Source: Bacteroides graminisolvens DSM 19988 = JCM 15093 (GTDB lineage: Bacteria > Bacteroidota > Bacteroidia > Bacteroidales > Bacteroidaceae). Taken from it: a stretch of 64,000 nt of DNA. Positions 48,533 to 56,285 of the stretch are shown piece by piece. The DNA is taken from contig NZ_ATZI01000004.1 of assembly GCF_000428125.1 (NCBI RefSeq), positions 62,001 through 126,000 on the forward strand. The letters are read 5' to 3'. The notes beneath the pieces are model-generated. The model saw only the letters and a program-made list of their open reading frames with translations. It was not told the DNA's origin and made no database searches. The translations under genes were made by a program, and so were the position numbers. Position 1 is the first letter of the stretch. Every line of letters starts with the position of its first letter.

Positions 48533-49846
48533 ATGGGTACGTTTTTAAGCAAAAGAATACTATCAGGAACTTTTCTGTTGTGCGTGTTGACCTCCTCTTT
48601 GTTTGCTCAGAGGTTGGTCGACGCGGGCAAAGGATATAGCCGTACATCGGTGAACACAACTGTTTTCCGCAACAATTCGCTGGTTACCTACCGCAATACG
48701 CAATACATTTCTTATTACGATGGCGATGGGTATCTGGTGGTTGGAAAACGCAAATTAAACAGTGATAAATGGCAACTCCGGCGCTCGCAATACAAAGGTA
48801 ATTGTGCCGATGCTCACAACGTAATCAGTTTGATGGTTGACGGTGATGGCTATCTGCATGTGGCGTTCGACCACCACGGACATCCGTTGAATTACTGCCG
48901 CAGCGTAGCTCCGGGCTCTCTTCAGTTGGGTGATAAAGAAGCGATGACCGGTGCCGACGAGCAGAATGTTACTTATCCAGAGTTTTACAAATTAGCCGGC
49001 GGTGATTTGATTTTTGTTTATCGCTCGGGCTCTTCGGGAAGAGGTAATCTGGTGATGAATCGTTATAGCCTAGTCTCCCGAAAGTGGGAGCGGGTGCAGG
49101 ATGTACTGATTGACGGAGAAAACCAGCGCAATGCTTACTGGCAACTCTACGTTGACGAAGCGGGAACCATCCATTTGTCGTGGGTGTGGCGTGAAAATTG
49201 GTTGGTGGAAACAAACCATGATTTGTGTTATGCACGCTCACGAGACGGAGGAAAGACTTGGGAAAAATCGAACGGAGAAACGTATGCTTTGCCAATCAAC
49301 GCAACCAATGCCGAATATGCTTGTCGTATCCCTCAAAACAGTGAATTGATCAACCAAACCAGCATGTCGGCCAATAAGGAAGGACACCCTTTCATTGCCA
49401 CTTATTGGCGCAGTGCCAACAGCAATGTTCCTCAGTACCGCCTGGTGTGGTTTGATGGTAAGCAGTGGCGCCAACAACAGGTAACACAACGTGTCACTCC
49501 TTTTAGTTTGAGCGGAGGGGGAACCAAGATGATTCCCATAGCGCGTCCCCGACTGGTTATCAACGAAAAAGGAGGGAAGTGCAAGGTGGCTTATATTTAC
49601 AGAGATGAAGAACGGGGCAGTAAAGTCTCAATGGCCGTTACGGATAATGTGGAAAGCGGAAAATGGATGTTTTCTGATCTGACCGATTTTTCCGTTGAGG
49701 CTTGGGAACCTTCGCACGATACGGAATTATGGAAAAGCCGTCGCCAGCTTCATCTGTTTGTTCAGAAAACGGCACAGGGAGACGGAGAAAAAACGGTGGA
49801 ACAGGAGCCGACTTCCGTTTACGTACTCGAGAAAATAAAAATGTAA
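48533..49846 (+). CDS. BNR-repeat propeller enzyme (BNR_4), possible GH145 rhamnosidase or uronate lyase
   Basis: This 437-residue secreted protein (signal about 1-26) is a probable seven-bladed propeller of the BNR_4 family. Repeats such as SRDGGKTWE and YRDEERGSKVSMA are visible. A conserved histidine-rich stretch, ADAHNVISLMVDGDGYLHVA followed by FDHHGHPLNY (about residues 92-122), looks like the active-site face. BNR_4 relatives include GH145 L-rhamnosidases acting on Rha-alpha-1,4-GlcA and ulvan-type polysaccharide lyases. Both would fit the rhamnose-capped GlcA of arabinogalactan-protein. The ATG at 48533 was chosen over an in-frame TTG that overlaps the end of GH2. Confidence 0.72.
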   Translation: MGTFLSKRILSGTFLLCVLTSSLFAQRLVDAGKGYSRTSVNTTVFRNNSLVTYRNTQYISYYDGDGYLVVGKRKLNSDKWQLRRSQYKGNCADAHNVISLMVDGDGYLHVAFDHHGHPLNYCRSVAPGSLQLGDKEAMTGADEQNVTYPEFYKLAGGDLIFVYRSGSSGRGNLVMNRYSLVSRKWERVQDVLIDGENQRNAYWQLYVDEAGTIHLSWVWRENWLVETNHDLCYARSRDGGKTWEKSNGETYALPINATNAEYACRIPQNSELINQTSMSANKEGHPFIATYWRSANSNVPQYRLVWFDGKQWRQQQVTQRVTPFSLSGGGTKMIPIARPRLVINEKGGKCKVAYIYRDEERGSKVSMAVTDNVESGKWMFSDLTDFSVEAWEPSHDTELWKSRRQLHLFVQKTAQGDGEKTVEQEPTSVYVLEKIKM

Positions 49847-49868
49847 TGGAACTATAAAATTGAATAAC

Positions 49869-52742
49869 ATGAAAAGGTATTATTTGACAGCTCTTCTGCT
49901 ATGGGCTATATTGTCAGTGGCTTATTCCCAGGATTCCTTTACGAAATCCGAAACGCTTCGGGTTATTGATAAAGTGAACGCTTACTGGCAACAAAACAAT
50001 CCCAAACACGGCAGGTCTTTTTGGGATAATGCAGCTTACCATACCGGCAATATGGAGGTTTATTTCTTAACGGGCAACGAGAATTATCTTCGTTACACGG
50101 AAGAATGGGCCAAACATAATGAATGGAAAGGAGCTAAATCAAATAATAAAAACGAATGGAAATATAGTTATGGTGAAACGGATGAGTACGTTCTTTTCGG
50201 CGATTATCAGATTTGCTTTCAAAACTACGCCGATCTGTACATGCTTTCTCCTGATCCTAAGAAGATAGCACGTGCACGCGAAGTCATGGAGTATCAGATG
50301 AGTACCGACCGGAATGATTACTGGTGGTGGTCGGACGGTTTGTATATGGTGATGCCGGTAATGACCAAACTTTATAAGATAACCGGCAATGATTTGTATC
50401 TGAAAAAGTTACATGAATATCTTATGTATTCAGACAGTATTATGTATGATTCAGAGGCTGCTCTGTATTACCGTGACGCTCGTTATGTATATCCGAAACA
50501 TCAAACGGTGAATGGGAAGAAGGATTTTTGGGCACGTGGTGTGGGCTGGGTTTTTGCCGGCTTTGCTAAAGTGTTAAAAGACTTGCCGCAATCGGCCGTT
50601 CATCGCTCGGCTTATGTGAAACGCTTTCAGGACATGGCCAAGGCTATTGCTGCTTCGCAACAACCCGGTGGCTATTGGACTCGTAGTATGCTCGATCCTA
50701 CTTTTGCTCCCGGACCGGAAACGAGTGGTACGGCTTTCTTTACCTATGGCTTTCTCTGGGGAATCAACAACGGCTTACTCGACAAGGAGACGTATGGTCC
50801 CGTTGCGCTCAAAGGATGGGAATACCTTGTCAATACAGCCTTGCAGGAAAACGGAAGAATTGGTTATGTTCAGCCTATCGGCGACAGGGCGATACCCGGT
50901 CAGGTGATTGATGCTAACTCAACAGCTAATTTTGGAGTTGGCGCATTCTTACTGGCAGCTTGCGAAATGGTTCGGTATGCACCGGAATCTCCTGTTCTGC
51001 AAAACGTATATGCCCGTCATACCTTTTCCTTGAATGGCTCGTGGAGAGCCATTGTAGATCCTTTTGATAATGGCTTTTACGATTATCGGTTGAAAGAAAA
51101 CCCCAATGGCTTTTTCAAGAATCAGAAGATGCGTGATAAGTCAGACTTGGTGGAGTATAACTTTGATACGGCACAACAATTGATGGTTCCGGGCGACTGG
51201 AATACACAAAACGATAAGCTTTTTTTTTATGAAGGCAGTGTGTGGTATAAAAAAGACTTCATGTACAACAAGAAAGCGGATACTAGAGTGTATTTGTATT
51301 TCGGTGCGGTTAATTACTTAGCTAATGTTTATTTAAACGGTGAGAAGGTTGGTGTACATGAAGGCGGATTCACTCCTTTCTATTTTGACGTAACCGATAA
51401 ACTTCGTGAAGGAGATAACTTTGTTGTGCTGCGTGTAAACAATGAGCGCAAGCCCGAAGGCGTACCTACTGTCAATTCAGATTGGTGGAACTACGGTGGC
51501 ATTACCCGTGATGTGCTGTTAGTGGAAACTCCTGAGGTGTCTGTAGACGATTATCTGGTGCAACTTCCCAAAGGAAAGTACAACGAAATAACGGGTTATG
51601 TTAAGCTAAGCAAACCTGTGCCCGGTGTTAAAATACAAATACGCATTCCTGAATTAAAAATAACACAGACACTGACCACCGATGAACAGGGGAAAGCCGC
51701 TTTTGCCTGCAAGGCGAAACCCCAATTATGGAGCCCTGAGAATCCTAAACTTTATGCCGTGGAAGTGCGCAACGGATCAGAAGTGTTGGAAGATAAAATT
51801 GGTTTCCGTCAGATTGAAACGAAGGGAAAGAGTCTTCTGCTGAACGGAAAGCAAACTTTCCTTCGGGGTATTTCCATTCACGAAGAGGCACCTTACAGAC
51901 AAGGGCGCGTGTACAGCAAAGAAGAATCGCTTCTTTTATTGAATTGGGCTAAAGAGTTGGGTTGTAACTTTGTGCGTTTGGCTCACTATCCGCACAACGA
52001 GCACATGGTTCGTGCAGCGGAAGAAATGGGGTTGATGGTGTGGTCGGAGATACCTGTTTACTGGACCATTCACTGGGACAATCCCGATACGTATCATAAT
52101 GCATCGGCACAATTGAATGATATGATGGAACGCGATAAGAACAGGTGCTCCGTTATTATATGGTCGGTTGCCAATGAAACTCCTCACAGCGATGCGCGCG
52201 ATAATTTTTTGGCTCGTTTGGCTAAGCAAGTCAGGAACAAAGACAATACTCGTTTGCTCAGTATGGCAATGGAAGTGACCGGAACCAAGAACAACATCAG
52301 TCAGGTGAAAGACTACATGAGTGAATACGTTGACATCATCAGTTTTAATAATTACCTAGGCTGGTATGGAGGCACACCGGAAGACTGCAAAACCAGGCAG
52401 TGGGATATACCTTACGACAAACCTTTCTTTATCAGTGAGTTTGGCGGAGGTGCGTTGCAAGGTTTACACGGTGATAAAACGGAACGGTGGACAGAAGAAT
52501 ACCAAGAGGAGTTATACAAGAACACGTTGGATATGTATAACCGTGTAGACGGATTTGCCGGTACATCTCCCTGGATATTGATGGATTTCCGTTCCACCCG
52601 TCGCCAGCTTAATGGCATTCAGGACTTCTTTAACCGAAAAGGCGTGATATCCGAAAGAGGTGTTCGTAAAAAGGCATTTTATGTGCTGCAGGACTTCTAC
52701 CGTAGCAAGAAAGCAGAGTATGAACAGAATAGCAAAAAATAA
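49869..52742 (+). CDS. GH105-GH2 fusion: unsaturated glucuronyl hydrolase plus beta-glucuronidase-like GH2
   Basis: This protein of 957 residues has a signal peptide (about 1-20). Residues about 25-375 form an (alpha/alpha)6 GH88/GH105 domain with WWWSDGLYMVMPV, where D156 is the likely catalytic acid. Residues about 385-945 form a complete GH2: jelly roll, Ig-like domain and barrel with acid/base E770 in WSVANETP and nucleophile E857 in FISEFGGG. The GH2 part is shorter than LacZ and closer to GusA-type beta-glucuronidases. The N-terminal half removes unsaturated uronic acid and the second half could remove the sugar exposed next. ATG 49869 was preferred over TTG 49860. It is the last enzyme gene of the operon. 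Confidence 0.87.
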   Translation: MKRYYLTALLLWAILSVAYSQDSFTKSETLRVIDKVNAYWQQNNPKHGRSFWDNAAYHTGNMEVYFLTGNENYLRYTEEWAKHNEWKGAKSNNKNEWKYSYGETDEYVLFGDYQICFQNYADLYMLSPDPKKIARAREVMEYQMSTDRNDYWWWSDGLYMVMPVMTKLYKITGNDLYLKKLHEYLMYSDSIMYDSEAALYYRDARYVYPKHQTVNGKKDFWARGVGWVFAGFAKVLKDLPQSAVHRSAYVKRFQDMAKAIAASQQPGGYWTRSMLDPTFAPGPETSGTAFFTYGFLWGINNGLLDKETYGPVALKGWEYLVNTALQENGRIGYVQPIGDRAIPGQVIDANSTANFGVGAFLLAACEMVRYAPESPVLQNVYARHTFSLNGSWRAIVDPFDNGFYDYRLKENPNGFFKNQKMRDKSDLVEYNFDTAQQLMVPGDWNTQNDKLFFYEGSVWYKKDFMYNKKADTRVYLYFGAVNYLANVYLNGEKVGVHEGGFTPFYFDVTDKLREGDNFVVLRVNNERKPEGVPTVNSDWWNYGGITRDVLLVETPEVSVDDYLVQLPKGKYNEITGYVKLSKPVPGVKIQIRIPELKITQTLTTDEQGKAAFACKAKPQLWSPENPKLYAVEVRNGSEVLEDKIGFRQIETKGKSLLLNGKQTFLRGISIHEEAPYRQGRVYSKEESLLLLNWAKELGCNFVRLAHYPHNEHMVRAAEEMGLMVWSEIPVYWTIHWDNPDTYHNASAQLNDMMERDKNRCSVIIWSVANETPHSDARDNFLARLAKQVRNKDNTRLLSMAMEVTGTKNNISQVKDYMSEYVDIISFNNYLGWYGGTPEDCKTRQWDIPYDKPFFISEFGGGALQGLHGDKTERWTEEYQEELYKNTLDMYNRVDGFAGTSPWILMDFRSTRRQLNGIQDFFNRKGVISERGVRKKAFYVLQDFYRSKKAEYEQNSKK

Positions 52743-52777
52743 AAACTGTTAAAAAAGAAATTTCAATTAAACACTTG

Positions 52778-52850
52778 CTCTTTTCGTTAGTCATATAGAT
52801 GTTGCAACAATATAAAAGAACCAATTTTATAAATTAAAAAGCGAAAAGAG
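52778..52850 (+). promoter_or_regulatory. Inverted repeat ending at the DUF4890 start codon
   Basis: CTCTTTTCG (52778-52786) is exactly complementary to CGAAAAGAG (52842-52850), which ends directly before the ATG at 52851. If both arms are transcribed, the purine-rich ribosome-binding region would be hidden in a stem. No clear TAnnTTTG box was found, so the transcript start is unknown. Confidence 0.45.
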
Positions 52851-53249
52851 ATGAAAAAGATAGGATTTCTAATTGTTGCGTTGCTGCTTACAGGTGGCAT
52901 GGCTATGGCTCAAGGTCCGCGTAACGGGAATAAAATGAACCCGAAAGAACGTGCTGAGAGAATGACCGAACGCATGGCTAAAGAGTATTCTTTAAACGAA
53001 GCTCAGAAGAAAGACTTATTGGAAGCTAATATGGCCTTTACCGAGAAGATGGCCAATCGTGCGGAAGATAAAAAAGCAGAGATGGAAGAACTGCGCAAAG
53101 AAATGCAGAACAACCGCGATGCTTACGATGCTAAATTAAAGAAAATCCTGACCGAGGAGCAATATGCTGCTTACAGTAAAAAACAAGCTGAACGACAGAA
53201 AAAAATGGGTGACAGAGGTCCCCGTGACGGACAGCGTGGAAATAAATAA
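52851..53249 (+). CDS. DUF4890 periplasmic protein (Spy/CpxP-like helical)
   Basis: This 132-residue protein has a signal peptide (about 1-21, ending MAMAQG) and a highly charged, all-helical mature part. The stretch ERAERMTERMAKEYSLNEAQ is the DUF4890 hallmark, followed by LTEEQYAAYSKKQAERQKKM. Such proteins resemble Spy/CpxP/LTXXQ periplasmic chaperones (SLNEAQKK and ILTEEQYAAY act as LTxxQ-like motifs). It stands alone between the enzyme operon and a strong terminator. Function in Bacteroidota is not established. Confidence 0.85.
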   Translation: MKKIGFLIVALLLTGGMAMAQGPRNGNKMNPKERAERMTERMAKEYSLNEAQKKDLLEANMAFTEKMANRAEDKKAEMEELRKEMQNNRDAYDAKLKKILTEEQYAAYSKKQAERQKKMGDRGPRDGQRGNK

Positions 53250-53312
53250 GAAATTTCATAGGTTAGTTTTAAGGTTAACCAACGTGTTTTATTGACAACT
53301 TGTATTTTTTTT

Positions 53313-53360
53313 GCAGCTAATGCTTTTACAGTGATGTAATGGTGTTAGCTGCTTTTTTTT
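53313..53360 (+). terminator. Intrinsic terminator after the DUF4890 gene
   Basis: GCAGCTAA (53313-53320) pairs with TTAGCTGC (53345-53352), followed by eight T residues. The loop is 24 nt. A run of T residues also precedes the left arm. Confidence 0.75.
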
Positions 53361-53373
53361 GATTCTGTTTTTC

Positions 53374-53404
53374 TTGTGTATTTGTTTCCCTTTTTGTTCC
53401 TTTG
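53374..53404 (+). promoter_or_regulatory. Candidate promoter of the DUF4738 gene
   Basis: TTG (53374-53376) and TTCCTTTG (53397-53404) are 20 bp apart. The -7 box differs from TAnnTTTG at one position. Transcription would start near 53411, about 22 nt before the ATG at 53433. This makes the in-frame GTG at 53376 an unlikely start. Confidence 0.4.
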
Positions 53405-53432
53405 CTTGAGTTATTTACCATCATACATAAAA

Positions 53433-53984
53433 ATGAAAAGACTTTTTTATCTTTTGTCTGTATTGTTGGCCGTTTCAGCCTTTGTGGCCTGTTCTGGAAA
53501 GGGTGGCAAGGACAACAAAGACACGTTGCTGGTGCAACAAGATAGCGCAGATGTACACGGAACCAAGAGAATGCAAGTATCTAAGTCGGAGACTGATATT
53601 CAGTTTAAAGGTAAAGATTATCACATTTTCCTTTCGCGTACACCCAGTGATTCACTTCCTCATGTGAACACTGAGATGGGAGATGAATACCTCGACAACC
53701 AGATTGTATTGAAGATTACCCGCGGAAACGAGAGGGTGTTCAGCAAAACATTTACCAAGAGAAGCTTTGCTTCCCTGCTCGATGAAGAATTTATGTCTAA
53801 ATCAATTCTGGAAGGCATGGTGTTTGATAAGAGCACACCCCAAGGCATGGTGTTTGCGGCCAGCATTTCTTATCCTCAAACGGATTTGTATGTGCCGGTA
53901 TCCATTACCATAACAGCAGATGGAGGGATGTCTCTTAAAAAAGAAGAATTAATGGAAGACGTTTACAGTGAAGACAGTATATAA
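53433..53984 (+). CDS. DUF4738 lipoprotein
   Basis: This 183-residue lipoprotein has its lipidation cysteine in VSAFVACSGK (about C20). The mature part is beta-rich with HGTKRMQVSKSETDI, EYLDNQIVLKITRG and FAASISYPQTDLYVP, which I recognise as DUF4738. No catalytic motif is seen and the role is unknown. The start is the ATG directly before a typical lipoprotein signal; the longer frame adds a second hydrophobic stretch and begins inside the promoter. Its stop codon lies in the loop of a bidirectional terminator shared with sdaA. Confidence 0.8.
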   Translation: MKRLFYLLSVLLAVSAFVACSGKGGKDNKDTLLVQQDSADVHGTKRMQVSKSETDIQFKGKDYHIFLSRTPSDSLPHVNTEMGDEYLDNQIVLKITRGNERVFSKTFTKRSFASLLDEEFMSKSILEGMVFDKSTPQGMVFAASISYPQTDLYVPVSITITADGGMSLKKEELMEDVYSEDSI

Positions 53985-53999
53985 AACACTGTCTTCACT
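53967..53999. terminator. 12-bp perfect bidirectional terminator between DUF4738 and sdaA
   Basis: AGTGAAGACAGT (53967-53978) is exactly complementary to ACTGTCTTCACT (53988-53999) with a 9-nt loop that contains the TAA stop of the DUF4738 gene. It lies between two convergent genes and can serve both. Confidence 0.65.
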
Positions 54000-54014
54000 A
54001 TCATGCTTTTGAAA

Positions 54015-55223
54015 TTACATTTGCTCGTAATCTTTGGCTAGTCCGCCCTCACTGGTCTCTTTATACAAAGAAGGTAAATCGTGGCCGGTTTGTTTCATGA
54101 CCTGTACCACTTTATCAAACGAAACCCGGTGAATGCCGTCGGTAAAGGACGAATAAATATTGGCGTCGAGTGCCCGTGCAGCCGCATAGGCATTTCGTTC
54201 GATGCAAGGAATCTGTACCAACCCGCATACCGGATCACACGTCATTCCCAAATGATGTTCCAGTCCCATTTCAGCAGCATATTCCGTTTGTGCCGGACTG
54301 CCGCCAAAGAGCTGGTTGGCTGCGGCCGATGCCATGGCGCAAGCTACGCCTACTTCACCCTGACAACCCACTTCGGCACCTGATATGGAAGCGTTGTGCT
54401 TCACAATGTTACCAAACAATCCCGCAGTAGCCAGCGCACGAATAATACGAATGTCACTGAAGTCGCGACTTTTGTGCAGGTGATAAAGTACCGCCGGTAC
54501 CACACCACACGAACCACAAGTAGGGGCAGTTACAATCTTGCCACCCGAAGCATTCTCCTCACTTACGGCCAAAGCATAAGCAAAAACAAGTCCCCTGGTT
54601 TTCAACGAATCTTTGTATCCGGTAGCTTTAATGTAATAAGTAGAAGCTTTTCTGCGCAAATTCAAAGGACCGGGCAACACCCCTTCTTCCTCCAGTCCGC
54701 GGCGGATCGCTTCTTTCATGGTATTCCAAACCACATCCAGGTAATCCCAAATATCCTCGTCTTCGCACTCCTTTACATACTCCCAGTAACTTTTTCCTGT
54801 TCGTTCGCACCAGTTGAGAATCTCGGTCATGCTTCTCATGTCATATACCTCTTTGCTTTCAATGGTGGGTTCCTCGTTATTTTCGGCCAGCGCGCCCCCG
54901 CCGATGCTGTACACCGTCCAGTTTTCAAGTAACTTTTGTCGTGCATCAAAAGCAGCAAAGGTCATGGCATTGGGGTGAAAAGGCAGAAAAACTTTGGGTT
55001 GCCACACTATTTCGACCGGTGCTACCGGCGTTAATGTGTCGTTAATCGCCACATCTGTCATGTGCCCTTTTCCCGTGGCAGCCAAACTTCCGTAAAGCGT
55101 AACTTTGAACGAAGCCGCATGGCGGTGCCTAGCTAGGAAAATCTCGGCAGCCTTGCGAGGTCCCATGGTGTGACTACTCGAAGGACCTGTGCCAATGCGA
55201 TATAATTCTTTGATTGATTTCAT
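54015..55223 (-). CDS. sdaA: L-serine ammonia-lyase (L-serine dehydratase)
   Basis: This 402-residue cytoplasmic iron-sulfur enzyme converts L-serine to pyruvate and ammonia. The N-terminal GTGPSSSHTMGPRKAA motif (about 12-27) is the serine-binding signature of the beta domain. Cysteines for the [4Fe-4S] cluster are in TCGSCGVVPA (about 233-241) and DPVCGLVQIPC (about 329-340). It is the single-chain form with both domains. It is the last gene of a minus-strand operon, 13 bp after corA. Confidence 0.95.
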   Translation of the reverse strand: MKSIKELYRIGTGPSSSHTMGPRKAAEIFLARHRHAASFKVTLYGSLAATGKGHMTDVAINDTLTPVAPVEIVWQPKVFLPFHPNAMTFAAFDARQKLLENWTVYSIGGGALAENNEEPTIESKEVYDMRSMTEILNWCERTGKSYWEYVKECEDEDIWDYLDVVWNTMKEAIRRGLEEEGVLPGPLNLRRKASTYYIKATGYKDSLKTRGLVFAYALAVSEENASGGKIVTAPTCGSCGVVPAVLYHLHKSRDFSDIRIIRALATAGLFGNIVKHNASISGAEVGCQGEVGVACAMASAAANQLFGGSPAQTEYAAEMGLEHHLGMTCDPVCGLVQIPCIERNAYAAARALDANIYSSFTDGIHRVSFDKVVQVMKQTGHDLPSLYKETSEGGLAKDYEQM

Positions 55224-55236
55224 GATGTAATAATTA

Positions 55237-56274
55237 TTAGTGCCATTTTTTCCTTTTCAGGAACCAGTAAACCAATAGGCCGGTTACGAGCATAATTGCC
55301 CATGCGGCAACATATCCATACCTCCAGTCAAGCTCGGGCATAAACTTGAAATTCATGCCCCATACCCCTGCCAGAAAAGTAAGTGGGATAAAAATAGTTG
55401 AAACAACCGTCAGCCGTTTCATGATGTCGTTCATGCGCAAATCATTGTTTGAAATATACAAATCAACCAAAGAAGAGAGCGTTTCCCGACAAATATCAAT
55501 GGTTTGCAGTACAAACTGCAAATGATCGTTTACGTCATTGAAGAACGGGCGGTTCACTTTGTGCATCATCTCATTTTCCGAGCGAAGTAATTTTATATAT
55601 TGCTCTTTGAGCGGTAACACAGCCTTTTTCATTAACATGTACTGTCTGCGTAATGTTTGAATACGGGCGCCGATGTCATGTCCGTTGTTGATGACCAGCA
55701 ATTTTTCTTCCAATTCCTCCAATGCATCGTCGATGCCGGTAACAATGGCAATGTAATTGCCCATGACACTGTTCAGCAACACACTCAACAGATAATCGCT
55801 GGCCCGTTCACGAATCTTCAATACATTGTTTTGTATGGCAGCCACCACATCATCAAAAAAGCCGCTTTCTCCTTCCATGAAACTAATCACGAAACCCTGT
55901 CCGTGAATGAGGCAAACCTGTTGCTGCCTGAACTCATTTTCGGTTTTGCCCGATGAGAATATTTTCATGATCATGACCGTATAATGATCATGTTCTTCAA
56001 TTTTAGTAGGATGCTTAATGTTCAGAATATCCTGAAGCACCAGAAATCCGATGCCAAAATGATTACAGACTTCCCGGATGGTTTCCGTGTCTTTCAGTCC
56101 GTGAACCTGCAACCAATTGGTGCGACTGTCAGATAAACTCCCTGCTACGGCAGCAAACGAGTCGCCCGTAACCTCCACTTTATCTGTCAAACTGTAGCTG
56201 CATAGGTGCAAGTGGGTAGGAGTCAGACTCTTCCCCGTGTAAATCAGCTTTTCACTTAACAGGTTATTCTTCAT
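55237..56274 (-). CDS. corA: CorA-type Mg2+/Co2+ transporter
   Basis: This 345-residue inner-membrane channel has a large cytoplasmic funnel (about 1-285) and two C-terminal transmembrane helices. The selectivity signature GMN follows the first helix (FLAGVWGMNFKFMPEL, about 306-321). A basic tail RKKWH ends the protein. It is encoded 11 bp after mutS2 and 13 bp before sdaA, so the three are probably co-transcribed. Confidence 0.95.
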   Translation of the reverse strand: MKNNLLSEKLIYTGKSLTPTHLHLCSYSLTDKVEVTGDSFAAVAGSLSDSRTNWLQVHGLKDTETIREVCNHFGIGFLVLQDILNIKHPTKIEEHDHYTVMIMKIFSSGKTENEFRQQQVCLIHGQGFVISFMEGESGFFDDVVAAIQNNVLKIRERASDYLLSVLLNSVMGNYIAIVTGIDDALEELEEKLLVINNGHDIGARIQTLRRQYMLMKKAVLPLKEQYIKLLRSENEMMHKVNRPFFNDVNDHLQFVLQTIDICRETLSSLVDLYISNNDLRMNDIMKRLTVVSTIFIPLTFLAGVWGMNFKFMPELDWRYGYVAAWAIMLVTGLLVYWFLKRKKWH

Positions 56275-56285
56275 GATTATTACTA

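Noticed and set aside
52366-52548. Plus-strand 60-codon frame inside the GH105-GH2 gene
   Set aside because: It overlaps the nucleophile region of the intact GH2 domain in another frame and has no supporting signals.
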